A stretch of 64,000 bases of DNA from Comamonas odontotermitis. GTDB lineage: Bacteria > Pseudomonadota > Gammaproteobacteria > Burkholderiales > Burkholderiaceae_C. The translations under genes were made by a program, and so were the position numbers. The notes under the pieces are model-generated. The model was not told the DNA's origin and searched no databases. It was given only the letters and a program-made list of their open reading frames with translations. The stretch lies in contig NZ_CP083452.1 of NCBI RefSeq assembly GCF_020080045.1, positions 5,001 through 69,000 of the forward strand. The letters run 5' to 3'. Shown here piece by piece: positions 38,892-48,103 of the stretch (its first letter is position 1; each line of letters opens with the position of its first letter).

Positions 38892-40598
38892 ATGTTGCAA
38901 GTCAAAAAGGATTTGCTCGCAGCCCTGGCTGGTGAGCTGGATAAATTGTCGCCCGGCGCGGGCGAGCGCGCCGCGTTCGAGACGCCCAAGGTGGCCGCCC
39001 ATGGCGACTATGCCGTGACCGCTGCCATGCAGCTGGCCAAGCCGCTCAAGGCGAATCCGCGCGCACTGGGCGAGCAATTGAAGGCAGCGCTGGAGGCGAC
39101 AGCGCCCTTCCAGCAATGGGTGGACGCGGTGGAAATCGCCGGCCCCGGCTTTTTGAACCTGCGCCTCAAGCCCGCTGCCAAGCAGCAGATCGTGCGCGAA
39201 GTGCTCGCGCAGGGCGACCGCTTCGGCCACCAGGCTGACCGGGGCGAGAACGTTCTCGTCGAGTTCGTCTCGGCCAACCCCACAGGCCCACTGCACGTGG
39301 GCCATGGCCGCCAGGCCGCCATTGGTGACGCCATCAGCAACCTGTATTCCACCCAGGGCTGGAAGGTGCACCGCGAGTTCTATTACAACGACGCTGGCGT
39401 GCAGATCGACACGCTCACCAAGAGCACACAGCTGCGTGCCAAGGGCTTCAAGCCGGGCGACGAATGCTGGCCTACCGATGCCGAGAACCCGCTGGCCAAG
39501 AACTTCTACAACGGTGACTACATTGCCGAGATCGCCCAGGCCTTCCTGAACAAGGAAACCGTCAAGGCCGACGACCGCGAATTCACCGCGAATGGCGACG
39601 TCGAAGACTACGACAACATCCGCAACTTCGCGGTGGCCTACCTGCGCAATGAGCAGGACAAGGATCTGCAGGCCTTCAACCTCAAGTTCGACGAGTACTA
39701 CCTGGAGTCGAGCCTGTACACCAATGGCTATGTGGAAGACACCGTCAAGCGCCTGATCGACAGCGGCTATACCTACGAGCAGGACGGGGCGCTGTGGCTC
39801 AAATCTACCGAATTTGGTGACGACAAGGACCGCGTGATGCGCAAGTCCGACGGCAACTACACCTACTTCCTGCCCGATGTGGCCTACCACATCCAGAAAT
39901 TCAAGCGTGGCTACGGCAAGGTGGTGAACATCCAGGGAACCGACCACCACGGCACCATTGCCCGTGTGCGCGCCGGCCTGCAGGCAGCCAACGTCGGCAT
40001 TCCCCAGGGCTACCCCGATTACGTGCTGCACACCATGGTGCGTGTGGTGCGCAATGGGGAAGAAGTGAAGATCAGCAAGCGCGCAGGCAGCTACGTCACC
40101 CTGCGCGACCTGATCGAGTGGACGAGCAAGGACGCGGTGCGCTTCTTCCTGCTCTCGCGCAAGCCCGACACCGAATACACCTTCGACGTCGACCTGGCCG
40201 TGGCCCAGAACAACGACAACCCCGTCTACTACGTGCAGTACGCCCATGCGCGCATATGCTCGGTGCTGCGCGCGTGGCAGGAGTCCGGCGCGGTGGTTGC
40301 GGCATTGAAGGATGTGGATCTGTCTGCCCTGCAGGGCCCGCAGGCCCAGGCGCTGATGCAGCTGCTTGCCAAGTACCCCGAGATGCTGACGGCTGCCGCT
40401 GACGGCAACGCGCCACACGATGTTACGTTCTACCTGCGTGATCTGGCTGCCAGCTACCACAGCTACTATGATGCTGAACGCATTCTGGTGGACGATGAGC
40501 CCGTCAAGCTGGCCCGTCTGGCGCTGGTGGCTGCCACGGCGCAGGTGTTGCGCAATGGCCTCGCAGTGCTGGGCGTGGGTGCGCCAGAACGCATGTGA
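38892..40598 (+). CDS. argS: Arginyl-tRNA synthetase
   Basis: A 568-residue class I synthetase that charges tRNA-Arg. The N-terminal Add-1 domain (about 1-105) is followed by the HIGH motif in [16 protein letters not shown] (about 123-138). The KMSKS-equivalent is [16 protein letters not shown] (about 390-405), and the C-terminal helical anticodon domain carries [16 protein letters not shown]. The ATG at 38892 ([12 protein letters not shown]) fits the family. The ribosome site is weak. It is followed 26 bases on by the SPOR gene. Confidence 0.96.
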   Translation: MLQVKKDLLAALAGELDKLSPGAGERAAFETPKVAAHGDYAVTAAMQLAKPLKANPRALGEQLKAALEATAPFQQWVDAVEIAGPGFLNLRLKPAAKQQIVREVLAQGDRFGHQADRGENVLVEFVSANPTGPLHVGHGRQAAIGDAISNLYSTQGWKVHREFYYNDAGVQIDTLTKSTQLRAKGFKPGDECWPTDAENPLAKNFYNGDYIAEIAQAFLNKETVKADDREFTANGDVEDYDNIRNFAVAYLRNEQDKDLQAFNLKFDEYYLESSLYTNGYVEDTVKRLIDSGYTYEQDGALWLKSTEFGDDKDRVMRKSDGNYTYFLPDVAYHIQKFKRGYGKVVNIQGTDHHGTIARVRAGLQAANVGIPQGYPDYVLHTMVRVVRNGEEVKISKRAGSYVTLRDLIEWTSKDAVRFFLLSRKPDTEYTFDVDLAVAQNNDNPVYYVQYAHARICSVLRAWQESGAVVAALKDVDLSALQGPQAQALMQLLAKYPEMLTAAADGNAPHDVTFYLRDLAASYHSYYDAERILVDDEPVKLARLALVAATAQVLRNGLAVLGVGAPERM

Positions 40599-40624
40599 TT
40601 TTGCGAACAAAGGTAAAAACTGCA

Positions 40625-41347
40625 ATGCGACGACATCAACGTGGTGGAACGATTCTGGGCCTGATTCTGGGGCTGCTGATTGGCGTAGGCGCGGCCCTGG
40701 CCGTGGCTGTCTATGTGACCAACGTACCGGTGCCGTTTGTCAACAAAGGCAATGTGCGCGGCGAAGCCAAGGACAAGGCCGAAGCCGAGCGCAACCAGAA
40801 CTGGGACCCGAACTCGCCGCTGTACGGCAAGAACCCCGCAAGAAACCCCGCGCCCGCAGCCCCTGCCGCGCAGGGCGTGGTCGTGCCGGAGCCGCCCAAG
40901 ACGGTGACTGAAAACACCAAGCCGCCTGCCGACACCAAGCCCCCCAAGCCCGAAGTGGTGCTGCCCGACAGCAAGACGACCACCGCCGATGGCAAGCCTG
41001 CTGACAAACCCGCAGACAAGACCCAGGTAGCCAAGCTCGACCCCAAGGCCGGGCAGGCCACCGATCCGCTGGGTGATCTGGCCAAATCGCGCGGTGCGGA
41101 TGGCTCGGATGGTTTCCAGTATTTCGTGCAGGCAGGGGCTTTCCGTACCCAGTCCGACGGTGATGCCCAGCGCGCCAAGCTGGCCATGATGGGCTGGGAA
41201 GCCCGCGTGACTGAGCGCGAGGTCAACGGTCGCACGGTCTACCGTGTGCGCGTGGGCCCCTTCAACAAGCGTGACGATGCGGATGGCCTCAAAGGTAAAC
41301 TGGATGGCGCTGGCGTCGACGCGCAAATTGTGCGCGTGCAGCGTTGA
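40625..41347 (+). CDS. SPOR-domain cell-division-type protein (FtsN-like)
   Basis: A 240-residue bitopic inner-membrane protein. A short basic cytoplasmic stretch precedes one helix (about 9-31). A long Pro/Lys/Ala-rich periplasmic linker (about 60-150) leads to a SPOR domain (about 165-240: YFVQAGAFRTQSDGDAQRAKL and VYRVRVGPFNKRDDADGLK). SPOR binds denuded septal peptidoglycan. The layout is that of FtsN-type proteins, and the argS-SPOR-dsbA order is common in this family. Confidence 0.92.
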   Translation: MRRHQRGGTILGLILGLLIGVGAALAVAVYVTNVPVPFVNKGNVRGEAKDKAEAERNQNWDPNSPLYGKNPARNPAPAAPAAQGVVVPEPPKTVTENTKPPADTKPPKPEVVLPDSKTTTADGKPADKPADKTQVAKLDPKAGQATDPLGDLAKSRGADGSDGFQYFVQAGAFRTQSDGDAQRAKLAMMGWEARVTEREVNGRTVYRVRVGPFNKRDDADGLKGKLDGAGVDAQIVRVQR

Positions 41348-41404
41348 ACTTTTTCAAACCACAGCGACTCCTACCTCGCAACCCGCTACTGGAGATAACA
41401 AAAC

Positions 41405-42049
41405 ATGAAACGTCGTGCGTTTTCCGCCACCGCTGCCTCGGCAGTGGCCGCCTCTGCCATCAGCCTGCCTTTTGCCACTGGCGCACAAGCCCAGGCCAAG
41501 TTCAAGGAAGGCAAGGACTACCTCAAGCTGGCCAAGCCCGTGAACCCCGATGCGCCGGCCGGCAAGGTCGACGTGATCGAGTTCTTCTGGTACAGCTGCC
41601 CGCACTGCAACGCGTTTGAGCCCCAGTTCGAAGCCTGGGCCAAGACCGCGCCCAAGAACCTGCAGGTGCGCCGCGTGCCCGTCGCGTTCAACAACACCTT
41701 CATTCCTCAGCAAAAGATCTACTACACGCTGGAAACCATGGGCCTGATCCCTGACGTGCATGTCAAGGTTTTCCGCGCCATTCACGTGGAGCGCCAGCGC
41801 TTGAACAAGGACGACGAAATCTTCGCCTGGATGGAGAAGAACGGCGTCGACATCAAGAAGTTCAAGGACATCTACAACTCGTTCTCGGTCACCAACCAGG
41901 TGCGCAAGGCGACGCAGTTGCAGGAATCCTACGGCGTGGAAGGCGTGCCAGCCATGGGCGTGGCAGGCAAGTACTACACCGATGGAACGCGCGCAGGCTC
42001 GATGACCAATGTGCTGCAGGTGGTGGAATTCCTGGCAACCCAGGGCTGA
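41405..42049 (+). CDS. dsbA: Periplasmic thiol:disulfide oxidoreductase DsbA
   Basis: A 214-residue periplasmic protein with a signal peptide (MKRRAFSATAASAVAAS..., cleavage near AQA). The thioredoxin-fold active site is CPHC in EFFWYSCPHCNAFEP (about 63-68 for the motif). The cis-Pro loop is YGVEGVPAMGV (about 179-189). It introduces disulfides into exported proteins with DsbB. The ribosome site GGAGATAAC lies just ahead of the start. Terminated at 42090. Confidence 0.94.
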   Translation: MKRRAFSATAASAVAASAISLPFATGAQAQAKFKEGKDYLKLAKPVNPDAPAGKVDVIEFFWYSCPHCNAFEPQFEAWAKTAPKNLQVRRVPVAFNNTFIPQQKIYYTLETMGLIPDVHVKVFRAIHVERQRLNKDDEIFAWMEKNGVDIKKFKDIYNSFSVTNQVRKATQLQESYGVEGVPAMGVAGKYYTDGTRAGSMTNVLQVVEFLATQG

Positions 42050-42089
42050 TCCGATACCGAATACGGATATCGTGCAGAACCACACCGCC

Positions 42090-42115
42090 AAGCCCGCAAC
42101 ATGCGGGCTTTTTTC
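42090..42115 (+). terminator. Terminator after dsbA
   Basis: AAGCCCGC-aacat-GCGGGCTTTTTT, a classic stem and T tract, 41 bases after the stop. Confidence 0.93.
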
Positions 42116-42342
42116 ATCGCTGGGGGCTGTGCCTTGAAAGGCGCCCGTGTCGCAAAAGGCGGCAGGCTGACACGGCCAAGCAAAAGCCATTGCCTGCTGT
42201 AAGCAGGCGGATCGGGGGCGGTCAAGCAGGCTTTCCGGACATTCCGGCGCCTCTGCATCGCAGGGAACATGGGTGATTTCCGCAGCGCTGGCGGCAGGCC
42301 CCTCAGCATGGCTACAATGGGTAAGAGCAAGATTCATGCCTT

Positions 42343-43011
42343 ATGAGACCTAGTATTTTTTCCACCCTGTTGATGGCGGCTGTGCTGGCGCTGCCATTGC
42401 TGTCGCACGCCGAGCGCGCCGACCGCACCAAGCCCATGAACATCGAGGCGGACAATGGTACGCACGATGAGCTCAAGCAGACCAGCGTCTTCACCGGCAA
42501 TGTCGTGGTGACCAAGGGCACCATCATCATTCGCGGCGCCCAGTTGACCGTCAGCCAGGACCGCGATGGCTACCAGCACGGTGTGGTGACGGCGGCGCCC
42601 GGCAAGCTGGCGTTCTTCCGCCAGAAGCGCGACACCGCACCTGGCGCGCCGTCCGAGTTTGTCGAAGGCGAAGGCGAAGTCATCACCTACAACGGTCGCG
42701 ACGATACCGTGCACTTCGAGCGCCGGGGCGAGTTGCGCCGCTACCGTGAAACCACCCTGACCGACCAGGTCAGCGGCTCGGTCATCGTCTACAACAACCT
42801 GACCGACACCTTTACCGTGAATGGCCAGAAGGGCGAGCAGACGGCAGAAACCAAGCCCGGTGCGCCCAAGAATGGCCGCGTACGCGTGATCCTGACGCCC
42901 AAGGCCGATGAAAAGGCCGATGCGAAAGCGGACGCAGGCAAGGCCAAGCCCGCTGCGGACGACAAGGAAAAGCTGCGCCCGAGCACCCAACTCAATGACG
43001 GAGCCAAGTGA
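42343..43011 (+). CDS. lptA: LPS transport periplasmic protein LptA
   Basis: A 222-residue periplasmic protein with a signal peptide (cleavage near SHA-E). The OstA/LptA domain shows DRTKPMNIEADNGTHDELKQTSVFTGNVVVTKGT in outline (about 26-60) and the beta-jellyroll repeat through GSVIVYNNLTDTFTVNG. It bridges LPS between the inner- and outer-membrane Lpt complexes. A Lys/Ala/Asp-rich tail (about 185-222) is longer than in E. coli. Its stop overlaps the lptB start. lptC is not adjacent. Confidence 0.92.
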   Translation: MRPSIFSTLLMAAVLALPLLSHAERADRTKPMNIEADNGTHDELKQTSVFTGNVVVTKGTIIIRGAQLTVSQDRDGYQHGVVTAAPGKLAFFRQKRDTAPGAPSEFVEGEGEVITYNGRDDTVHFERRGELRRYRETTLTDQVSGSVIVYNNLTDTFTVNGQKGEQTAETKPGAPKNGRVRVILTPKADEKADAKADAGKAKPAADDKEKLRPSTQLNDGAK

Positions 43012-43811
43012 CCGTGGCTGAAACTTCGTCGGGAATCTCGGTCAACGCCAAGGCGGCAGCCAGCGACCATCGCAGCCAGCTCGAAGTGCTGCACCTCGAA
43101 AAATCCTATGGCAGCCGCAAGGTCGTCAAGGATGTGTCGCTGTCGGTGCGCAAGGGCGAGGTCGTTGGCCTGCTCGGCCCCAATGGCGCGGGCAAGACCA
43201 CATCGTTCTACATGATCGTTGGCCTGGTGCGCAGCGATGGCGGTGACATCCGCATCGACGGCCACTCGGTGGCCAACATGCCGATTCACCAGCGCTCGCA
43301 GCTGGGCCTGTCGTATCTGCCGCAGGAAGCATCGATCTTCCGCAAGCTCAGCGTGCAGGACAATGTGCGCGCCGTGCTGGAGCTGCAAAAAGGCCCCAAT
43401 GGCAAGCCATTGCCACGCGATGAGGTGGAGCGCCAGCTGACGGCGCTTTTGCAGGAGCTGCGTGTAGAGCACTTGCGTGAGTCGCCGGCCGTTGCACTCT
43501 CCGGCGGCGAGCGTCGCCGTGTCGAGATTGCACGGGCGCTTGCCACGCAGCCCCGTTTCATTCTGCTGGACGAGCCGTTTGCGGGCATTGACCCGATTGC
43601 GGTGATCGAGATCCAGCGTATCGTCGCTTTTTTGAGAGACCGTGGCATCGGCGTGCTGATTACTGACCACAACGTGCGCGAAACCCTGGGCATTTGCGAC
43701 CACGCCTGCATCATCAGTGATGGCAAGGTGCTGGCAGCCGGGACGCCGCAAGAGATTGTGGAAAACGCCGATGTGAGGAGGGTGTACCTGGGTGAGCATT
43801 TCCGCATGTGA
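43008..43811 (+). CDS. lptB: LPS export ABC ATPase LptB
   Basis: A 267-residue ATPase that powers LptB2FGC extraction of LPS. The Walker A is GPNGAGKT (about 59-66), the Q-loop LPQEASIFRKLS, the signature LSGGERRRVEIARAL (about 164-178), Walker B FILLDEPFAGID and the H-loop LITDHNVRE. It starts with GTG overlapping the lptA stop; another GTG two codons later is possible. About 25 N-terminal residues precede the usual LptB start. Confidence 0.96.
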   Translation: MTVAETSSGISVNAKAAASDHRSQLEVLHLEKSYGSRKVVKDVSLSVRKGEVVGLLGPNGAGKTTSFYMIVGLVRSDGGDIRIDGHSVANMPIHQRSQLGLSYLPQEASIFRKLSVQDNVRAVLELQKGPNGKPLPRDEVERQLTALLQELRVEHLRESPAVALSGGERRRVEIARALATQPRFILLDEPFAGIDPIAVIEIQRIVAFLRDRGIGVLITDHNVRETLGICDHACIISDGKVLAAGTPQEIVENADVRRVYLGEHFRM

Positions 43812-43913
43812 TGCACGCAGACCTGGCTGGCAACGCGTTGTTCGCGCGGTGGCTGGCCGGTCACACAACCGTTTCATAGCAAGCGCATACATTGCCATGC
43901 AAGGGGGCTCGCT

Positions 43914-45548
43914 ATGATGCCCTCGCTGTCACTGCGCGTCTCGCAGAACCTCACGCTCACGCCGCAGCTGCAGCAGTCCATCCGGCTGCTGCAACTGTCC
44001 ACCCAGGAGCTGTCGCAGGAAGTGGAGCAGATGCTCGACGAAAACCCGTTCCTGGAGCGGGATGCGGACGAGGCTGCTGCGGAGCCGGACGCTGCAGCGG
44101 CACCTGCCGATGTGCCGGGCGCCAGCGCGGACGCAGGCGATGATCGCGCAGAAAATGCTCCTGAAAAAGTAGCTTCTTCTGCAGATTCAGCAAGCACTGA
44201 ATCTGATTTTGAACCAGATTACGCTGGCGGCGAAACCCTGGACTTTGCCGCAGGCAAGGAAACCGGTGCAGACGCCGAAGCGGCTGCGGGCGACTCTGCA
44301 TCCGACTGGGAAGAATGGGGCGGCGATGTGCCAGCCCGTGCCAGCGCGGCAGATGACGAAGAAGAAACTCCCGCATCGGACCGCAGCTCGGTCCACATCA
44401 GCTTGCAGGATGTGCTGCACCGCCAGGCGCTGTCGCTGCGGCTGTGCCCGGAAGACCGCGCTGCGCTGTACTTCCTGATCGAATCGCTGAACGACGACGG
44501 CTACCTCGAAGAGACCCTGGCCGAGCTGGCCCAGAGCTTTGGGGACGCCAGTGATCCAGACGCTTATGACGCGCTGCTGCACCACCTGACCGTGGCGCTG
44601 CGCCTGCTGCAAAGCCTGGAGCCGGTGGGCGTGGGCGCCCGCACGCTGGCAGAATGCCTGGCCCTGCAGATCAAGGCCCGCCAGCGTCTGCTGGACGACG
44701 AAGGCTCCGCCGACCCCGAGGCCGATGCGCTGGCCCTGGAGACTGCGCTGCTCGTGTGCCAGGAATCGCTCGACCTGCTGGCGCGCCGCGATGTGCGCAA
44801 GCTCATGCAGCTGACGGGTTGCAGCGAAGCTGCCGTGCGCAGCGCGCTGGCGGTGATTGCAAAGCTGGAGCCACGCCCGGGCCGCCCATATGCAGACGTT
44901 GACCGCAACGCCATCATCCCCGACATCATCGTGCGCCCCAGCAACGAGCGCGGCCTGCCTGTGCCGGGTTTCAGCGTGCAGCTCAATGCCGAAGTGATGC
45001 CGCGCCTGCGCGTGCAGGAGGTGTACGCCAACGCCCTGCGCAGCCACAAGGGCAGCGAAGGCCATGGTGCACTGCAGCAACGGCTCCAGGAGGCGCGCTG
45101 GTTCATCAAGAACATCCAGCAGCGTTTCGACACCATCCTGCGGGTGTCGCAGGCCATTGTGGAGCGGCAGCGCAACTTCTTCGTACATGGTGAGCTTGCC
45201 ATGCGCCCCATGGTGCTGCGCGAGATCGCCGATGAGCTGGGCCTGCACGAATCCACCATCAGCCGCGTGACCACGGCCAAGTACATGGCAACGCCCCAGG
45301 GCACGGTTGAGCTCAAGTACTTCTTTGGCTCGGGCCTGGGCACCGAAACCGGGGGCAGCGCCTCCAGCACGGCGGTGAAGGCGCTGATCAAGCAGCTGCT
45401 GGACGAGGAAAACCCGAAAAAGCCGCTGTCCGATGCCAAGATCGCCGATCTGCTGCAGGAGCAGGGCATCGAGTGCGCGCGCCGTACGGTCGCCAAGTAC
45501 CGCGAAGCCTTGCGTATTCCGGCGGCCAGCCTGCGCAAGACCTTGTAG
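43914..45548 (+). CDS. rpoN: RNA polymerase sigma-54 factor
   Basis: A 544-residue sigma factor. Region I is Gln/Leu-rich (SLRVSQNLTLTPQLQQSIRLLQLSTQELSQEV in outline, about 5-40). A long acidic region II follows (about 45-160), then the core-binding domain (about 160-340), the HTH (about 400-440) and the RpoN box ARRTVAKYREALRIP near 522-536. It recognises -24/-12 promoters with enhancer-binding ATPases. At 544 it is longer than E. coli (477); the extra length is in region II, where an AT-rich stretch (44155-44215) stands out. The lptA-lptB-rpoN order is conserved. Confidence 0.96.
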   Translation: MMPSLSLRVSQNLTLTPQLQQSIRLLQLSTQELSQEVEQMLDENPFLERDADEAAAEPDAAAAPADVPGASADAGDDRAENAPEKVASSADSASTESDFEPDYAGGETLDFAAGKETGADAEAAAGDSASDWEEWGGDVPARASAADDEEETPASDRSSVHISLQDVLHRQALSLRLCPEDRAALYFLIESLNDDGYLEETLAELAQSFGDASDPDAYDALLHHLTVALRLLQSLEPVGVGARTLAECLALQIKARQRLLDDEGSADPEADALALETALLVCQESLDLLARRDVRKLMQLTGCSEAAVRSALAVIAKLEPRPGRPYADVDRNAIIPDIIVRPSNERGLPVPGFSVQLNAEVMPRLRVQEVYANALRSHKGSEGHGALQQRLQEARWFIKNIQQRFDTILRVSQAIVERQRNFFVHGELAMRPMVLREIADELGLHESTISRVTTAKYMATPQGTVELKYFFGSGLGTETGGSASSTAVKALIKQLLDEENPKKPLSDAKIADLLQEQGIECARRTVAKYREALRIPAASLRKTL

Positions 45549-45550
45549 GT

Positions 45551-45604
45551 TGCTATTATTTGTGTAGCGTATCGCGCTTGATGGGCGGGTGCCAGGGGCC
45601 AGTT
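45551..45604 (+). repeat. Dispersed palindromic repeat, copy 5
   Basis: TTGCTATTATTTGTGTAGCG, CGCGCTTGATGGGCGGG and GCCAGGGGCCAGTTTTGCC. It has the same architecture as the other copies but with a degenerate stem. It lies between the stops of convergent rpoN and the glutaredoxin-like gene. Confidence 0.6.
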
Positions 45605-45609
45605 TTGCC

Positions 45610-46089
45610 TTATTTCTTGCCCGCTGCAGCCTTGCGCTTGGCAAACAGCGCGTCATAGCTGGATTCGCGGAACCCCGCCAGCCGCTGGCCGTCTGCCAGC
45701 AGCACCGGTACGCCCCGGCCGCCGATCTCTGCAAAAGCGGCCTTGCCGTCTGGCGTGTCGATATCGATTTCACGGTAGGCGATCTGGTTTTTGGCCAGAT
45801 AGGCGCGCGCGAGCCGACAGTAGCCGCACCATTGCGCCATGTACAGCACGGCCTGGCCATGCTGCACCACCGCCTTCTTCGCGGTCGCCTTGCCTGCGGG
45901 TGCCGGTGGCATGCCCGGCACGATGCTGATCGGCAATTGCTCCTGCTGCAGGGCCTGGGCGTTGCCTTCGGCAGGGGGCCGGTCGCTGTAGACCACCTTG
46001 CCGTCGGCCCCCACCGTTTTGTACAGCGTCTGCGCACCTGCGAACGGGTAGATTGCAATCAACAACAACGTAAGACAAAAGGAACGCAT
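45610..46089 (-). CDS. DUF4124-glutaredoxin fusion, exported
   Basis: A 159-residue protein with a signal peptide (MRSFCLTLLLIAIYPFAGA). A DUF4124 domain follows (YKTVGADGKVVYSDRPPAEG, about 23-42) and then a glutaredoxin/thioredoxin-like domain (about 78-150) with CGYC in YMAQWCGYCRLARAYL and the cis-Pro loop GGRGVPVLL. The signal peptide places it in the periplasm, unlike ordinary glutaredoxins. A disulfide reductase or isomerase role is plausible. Convergent with rpoN. Confidence 0.87.
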   Translation of the reverse strand: MRSFCLTLLLIAIYPFAGAQTLYKTVGADGKVVYSDRPPAEGNAQALQQEQLPISIVPGMPPAPAGKATAKKAVVQHGQAVLYMAQWCGYCRLARAYLAKNQIAYREIDIDTPDGKAAFAEIGGRGVPVLLADGQRLAGFRESSYDALFAKRKAAAGKK

Positions 46090-46131
46090 GGAGTCTCCAG
46101 GGAGGCGCTGGGGGCCAAGCCAATCATATAA

Positions 46132-46175
46132 AAGAAAAAAGCCGCTGGGCGTTTGCGCACCAGTGGCTTTTTGCA
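46132..46175. repeat. Dispersed palindromic repeat / terminator-like hairpin
   Basis: GAAAAAAGCCGCTGGGCG...GCACCAGTGGCTTTTTGC, an imperfect stem with A and T tracts at both ends. The layout is that of the dispersed repeat. It lies just after the stop of the lpxO-like gene and can terminate on that strand. Confidence 0.7.
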
Positions 46176-46194
46176 GTGATCAAGATTGGGCCCT

Positions 46195-47118
46195 TCAAGC
46201 GGGCCACAGCCACCATACAAACAGCGCTGCCACGGCCAGCATCAGGCCGAACTTGGTGAGTTTGTAGGCGGTTTTGTTCCAGGCCTTGTAGCGGCGGCGC
46301 CACTGGCCCATGTAGAACGAGATTTTGAAGATGCGGCTGATGAAGCCGCGCGGGTCGCCCTCGTTGTTGGGGGAGCTGGCGGCAGCGACCACATTCTTGC
46401 CCAGCCAGTGGTTGAGCCACTGGGCAAAGCCGTTGGTCATGGGGCGCTCCACATCGCAGAACAGCACGATGCGGTTGCCTTCGCTGCGGTTTTCTGCCCA
46501 GTGCATATAGGTCTCGTCGAAGATCACGCCTTCGCCCTCTCGCCAGCTGTACGGCTGGCCATCGACTTCGATCATGCAGCGGTCATCGTTGGGCGCCAGC
46601 ACGGCCAGATGGTAGCGCAGCGAGCCCGCGTACGGATCGCGGTGCAGGTTGAGCTTGGCGCCGGGTGGCAGCTCGGCAAACATGGCGGCCTTCACATTGG
46701 GGATGGCCTTGACCAGCGCCGTGGTCTTGGGGCACAGCTCCATGGCCGAGGGGTGGGCGTCGCCATACCACTTGAGGTAGAAGCGCTTCCAGCCGGTCTT
46801 GAAGAAGGAGTTGAAGCCCGCGTCGTCGTTGTTGGCCGCCGCCTTGATCTGCATGTTTTTCTGCAGGTTGATGGCTTCTTCGCGGATCTCGCGCCAGTTG
46901 GCCTGCAGCGGTGCCAGCTCGGGGAAGGTGCTGGTGGGCAGGTAGGGTGTGCGTGGCACCTTGCTGAACACCAACATGAAGACGTTGAACGGCGCCGTGA
47001 AGGTGGAGTGGTCAAACAGCTGGCGCAGCACCTTGTGCCGCACCTTGCCACGCAGGTGCATGTACAGGCCGCAGCCAAAGAAGAGCAGCACCAGGGCCAG
47101 AACAATGATTTTTGCCAT
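46195..47118 (-). CDS. lpxO: Aspartyl/asparaginyl beta-hydroxylase-family lipid A hydroxylase (LpxO-like)
   Basis: A 307-residue protein with an N-terminal membrane helix (AKIIVLALVLLFFGCGLYMHL, about 2-22) and a C-terminal hydrophobic end (about 288-306). Between them lies a 2-oxoglutarate/Fe(II) dioxygenase domain. The iron and substrate residues are LNLHRDPYAGSLRYHLA (His and Arg) and EGVIFDETYMHWAENRSEGNRIVLFCD (His and Arg). Membrane-anchored members hydroxylate the 3'-secondary acyl chain of lipid A. I favour LpxO over a protein hydroxylase because of the two-ended membrane anchor; the substrate is inferred. Confidence 0.85.
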   Translation of the reverse strand: MAKIIVLALVLLFFGCGLYMHLRGKVRHKVLRQLFDHSTFTAPFNVFMLVFSKVPRTPYLPTSTFPELAPLQANWREIREEAINLQKNMQIKAAANNDDAGFNSFFKTGWKRFYLKWYGDAHPSAMELCPKTTALVKAIPNVKAAMFAELPPGAKLNLHRDPYAGSLRYHLAVLAPNDDRCMIEVDGQPYSWREGEGVIFDETYMHWAENRSEGNRIVLFCDVERPMTNGFAQWLNHWLGKNVVAAASSPNNEGDPRGFISRIFKISFYMGQWRRRYKAWNKTAYKLTKFGLMLAVAALFVWWLWPA

Positions 47119-47185
47119 AGCCGCCGATTTTACCGAGGGCATTGCGGCCCGTGCTGTGCAAGCGCAAAGCACGGGCGTTTCGTAA

Positions 47186-47253
47186 TATCAAAAACAATAG
47201 CTGATAGCGTTTGGTGGATAAGCGCTGGAGGCCAAAAACAGCCTCAATAGCTA
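47186..47253 (+). repeat. Dispersed palindromic repeat, copy 6
   Basis: TATCAAAAACAATAGCTG is identical to copy 3 at 20271. AGCGTTTGGTGGATAAGCGCT forms an imperfect stem and GGAGGCCAAAAACAGCCTC a second one. It lies between the lpxO-like gene start and the TPR gene stop. Confidence 0.85.
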
Positions 47254-47265
47254 CCGAGTGCTGCT

Positions 47266-48024
47266 TTACTTGCCCTGCTTGGCAAACGCCGCCTTGAGGC
47301 GCAGCAGCATTTCCTTGTTCAGCAGGCGTTGCTGGCCGCTCCAGTGCGTCATGGCCTTGTCGGCGTCGGCCTTGAGGCGGTTGGCCGTGGCCCAGTCGCC
47401 CTGCTCTGCGGCCCAGATTGCGTATTCGGCGATCACATCGAAGCCGCCCGATTGCTCGCGCACGAAATCAAAGCTCTTGCGCGCCATCTCCTGGTCGCCC
47501 AGCATCGCGTACGACTTGGCAATCAGCAGGCCCACGGGCTCTGCGCGGTAGTGCACATCGGTCTGCGCAATGGTCTTGAGGTATTGCAGCGCGGTGCGGG
47601 GCTCACCCGCATGGTAGGCGGCTTGCGCGGCGCCCCAGCGGATGTCCTGGTCAGTGGCAAACGGGCCTTTCATTGCCGCTTCAAAGTGGCGCAGCGATTG
47701 CTGAGCATTGCCAACGGCCAGCTGTGCCTGTGCGAGGCGGATTTCATGCTGCGCCGTGGGGCTGTAGTCGTAGGCGGCCTGGGCTTCGCGCACTTCGCGC
47801 GTCGGATCCAGCGCCTTGACAGCGCTGCTGGCCAGCTGGCGCGCGTGGCGCTGCAGACGCGAGCTGGGCAGGAAGATGGCGAAGAAGTACACCACGCTGC
47901 CCAGAAACGGAAATGCCAGCAGGATGAACAGCCAATAGTTGTTCTGCCCGGTGCGCACGGCATGAATGGCAAAGAAAATGGCAATGATGATGTGTGCGCC
48001 CGCGCCCAGATACGGCATATGCAA
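47266..48024 (-). CDS. Membrane-anchored TPR protein with PLDc_N segment
   Basis: A 252-residue protein. Two N-terminal helices (about 5-23 and 29-52) with WLFILLAFPFLGSVVYFF resemble the PLD-nuclease N-terminal membrane segment. TPR-like helices follow (about 90-230: AYDYSPTAQHEIRLAQAQLAVG, WGAAQAAYHAGEPRTALQYLK). Members of this arrangement are annotated only as TPR proteins and have no specific role. It likely presents a protein-interaction surface to the cytoplasm. Confidence 0.83.
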   Translation of the reverse strand: MHMPYLGAGAHIIIAIFFAIHAVRTGQNNYWLFILLAFPFLGSVVYFFAIFLPSSRLQRHARQLASSAVKALDPTREVREAQAAYDYSPTAQHEIRLAQAQLAVGNAQQSLRHFEAAMKGPFATDQDIRWGAAQAAYHAGEPRTALQYLKTIAQTDVHYRAEPVGLLIAKSYAMLGDQEMARKSFDFVREQSGGFDVIAEYAIWAAEQGDWATANRLKADADKAMTHWSGQQRLLNKEMLLRLKAAFAKQGK

Positions 48025-48103
48025 CCCTTGTTATGGATAGTGTGGCTGCATTGTAAAAGGGCGCTCTCAGCCGCTGCCGCCCTGTCGTGCAGGGACAACA
48101 GCG

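Noticed and set aside
38886..40625. Open frame of 579 codons antisense to argS
   Set aside because: It mirrors argS almost exactly and has no conserved motif or ribosome site.
44187..46058. Open frame of 623 codons on the minus strand across rpoN and the glutaredoxin-like gene
   Set aside because: It is the antisense shadow of rpoN in GC-rich DNA; the sense proteins are strongly recognisable and this one has no family features.
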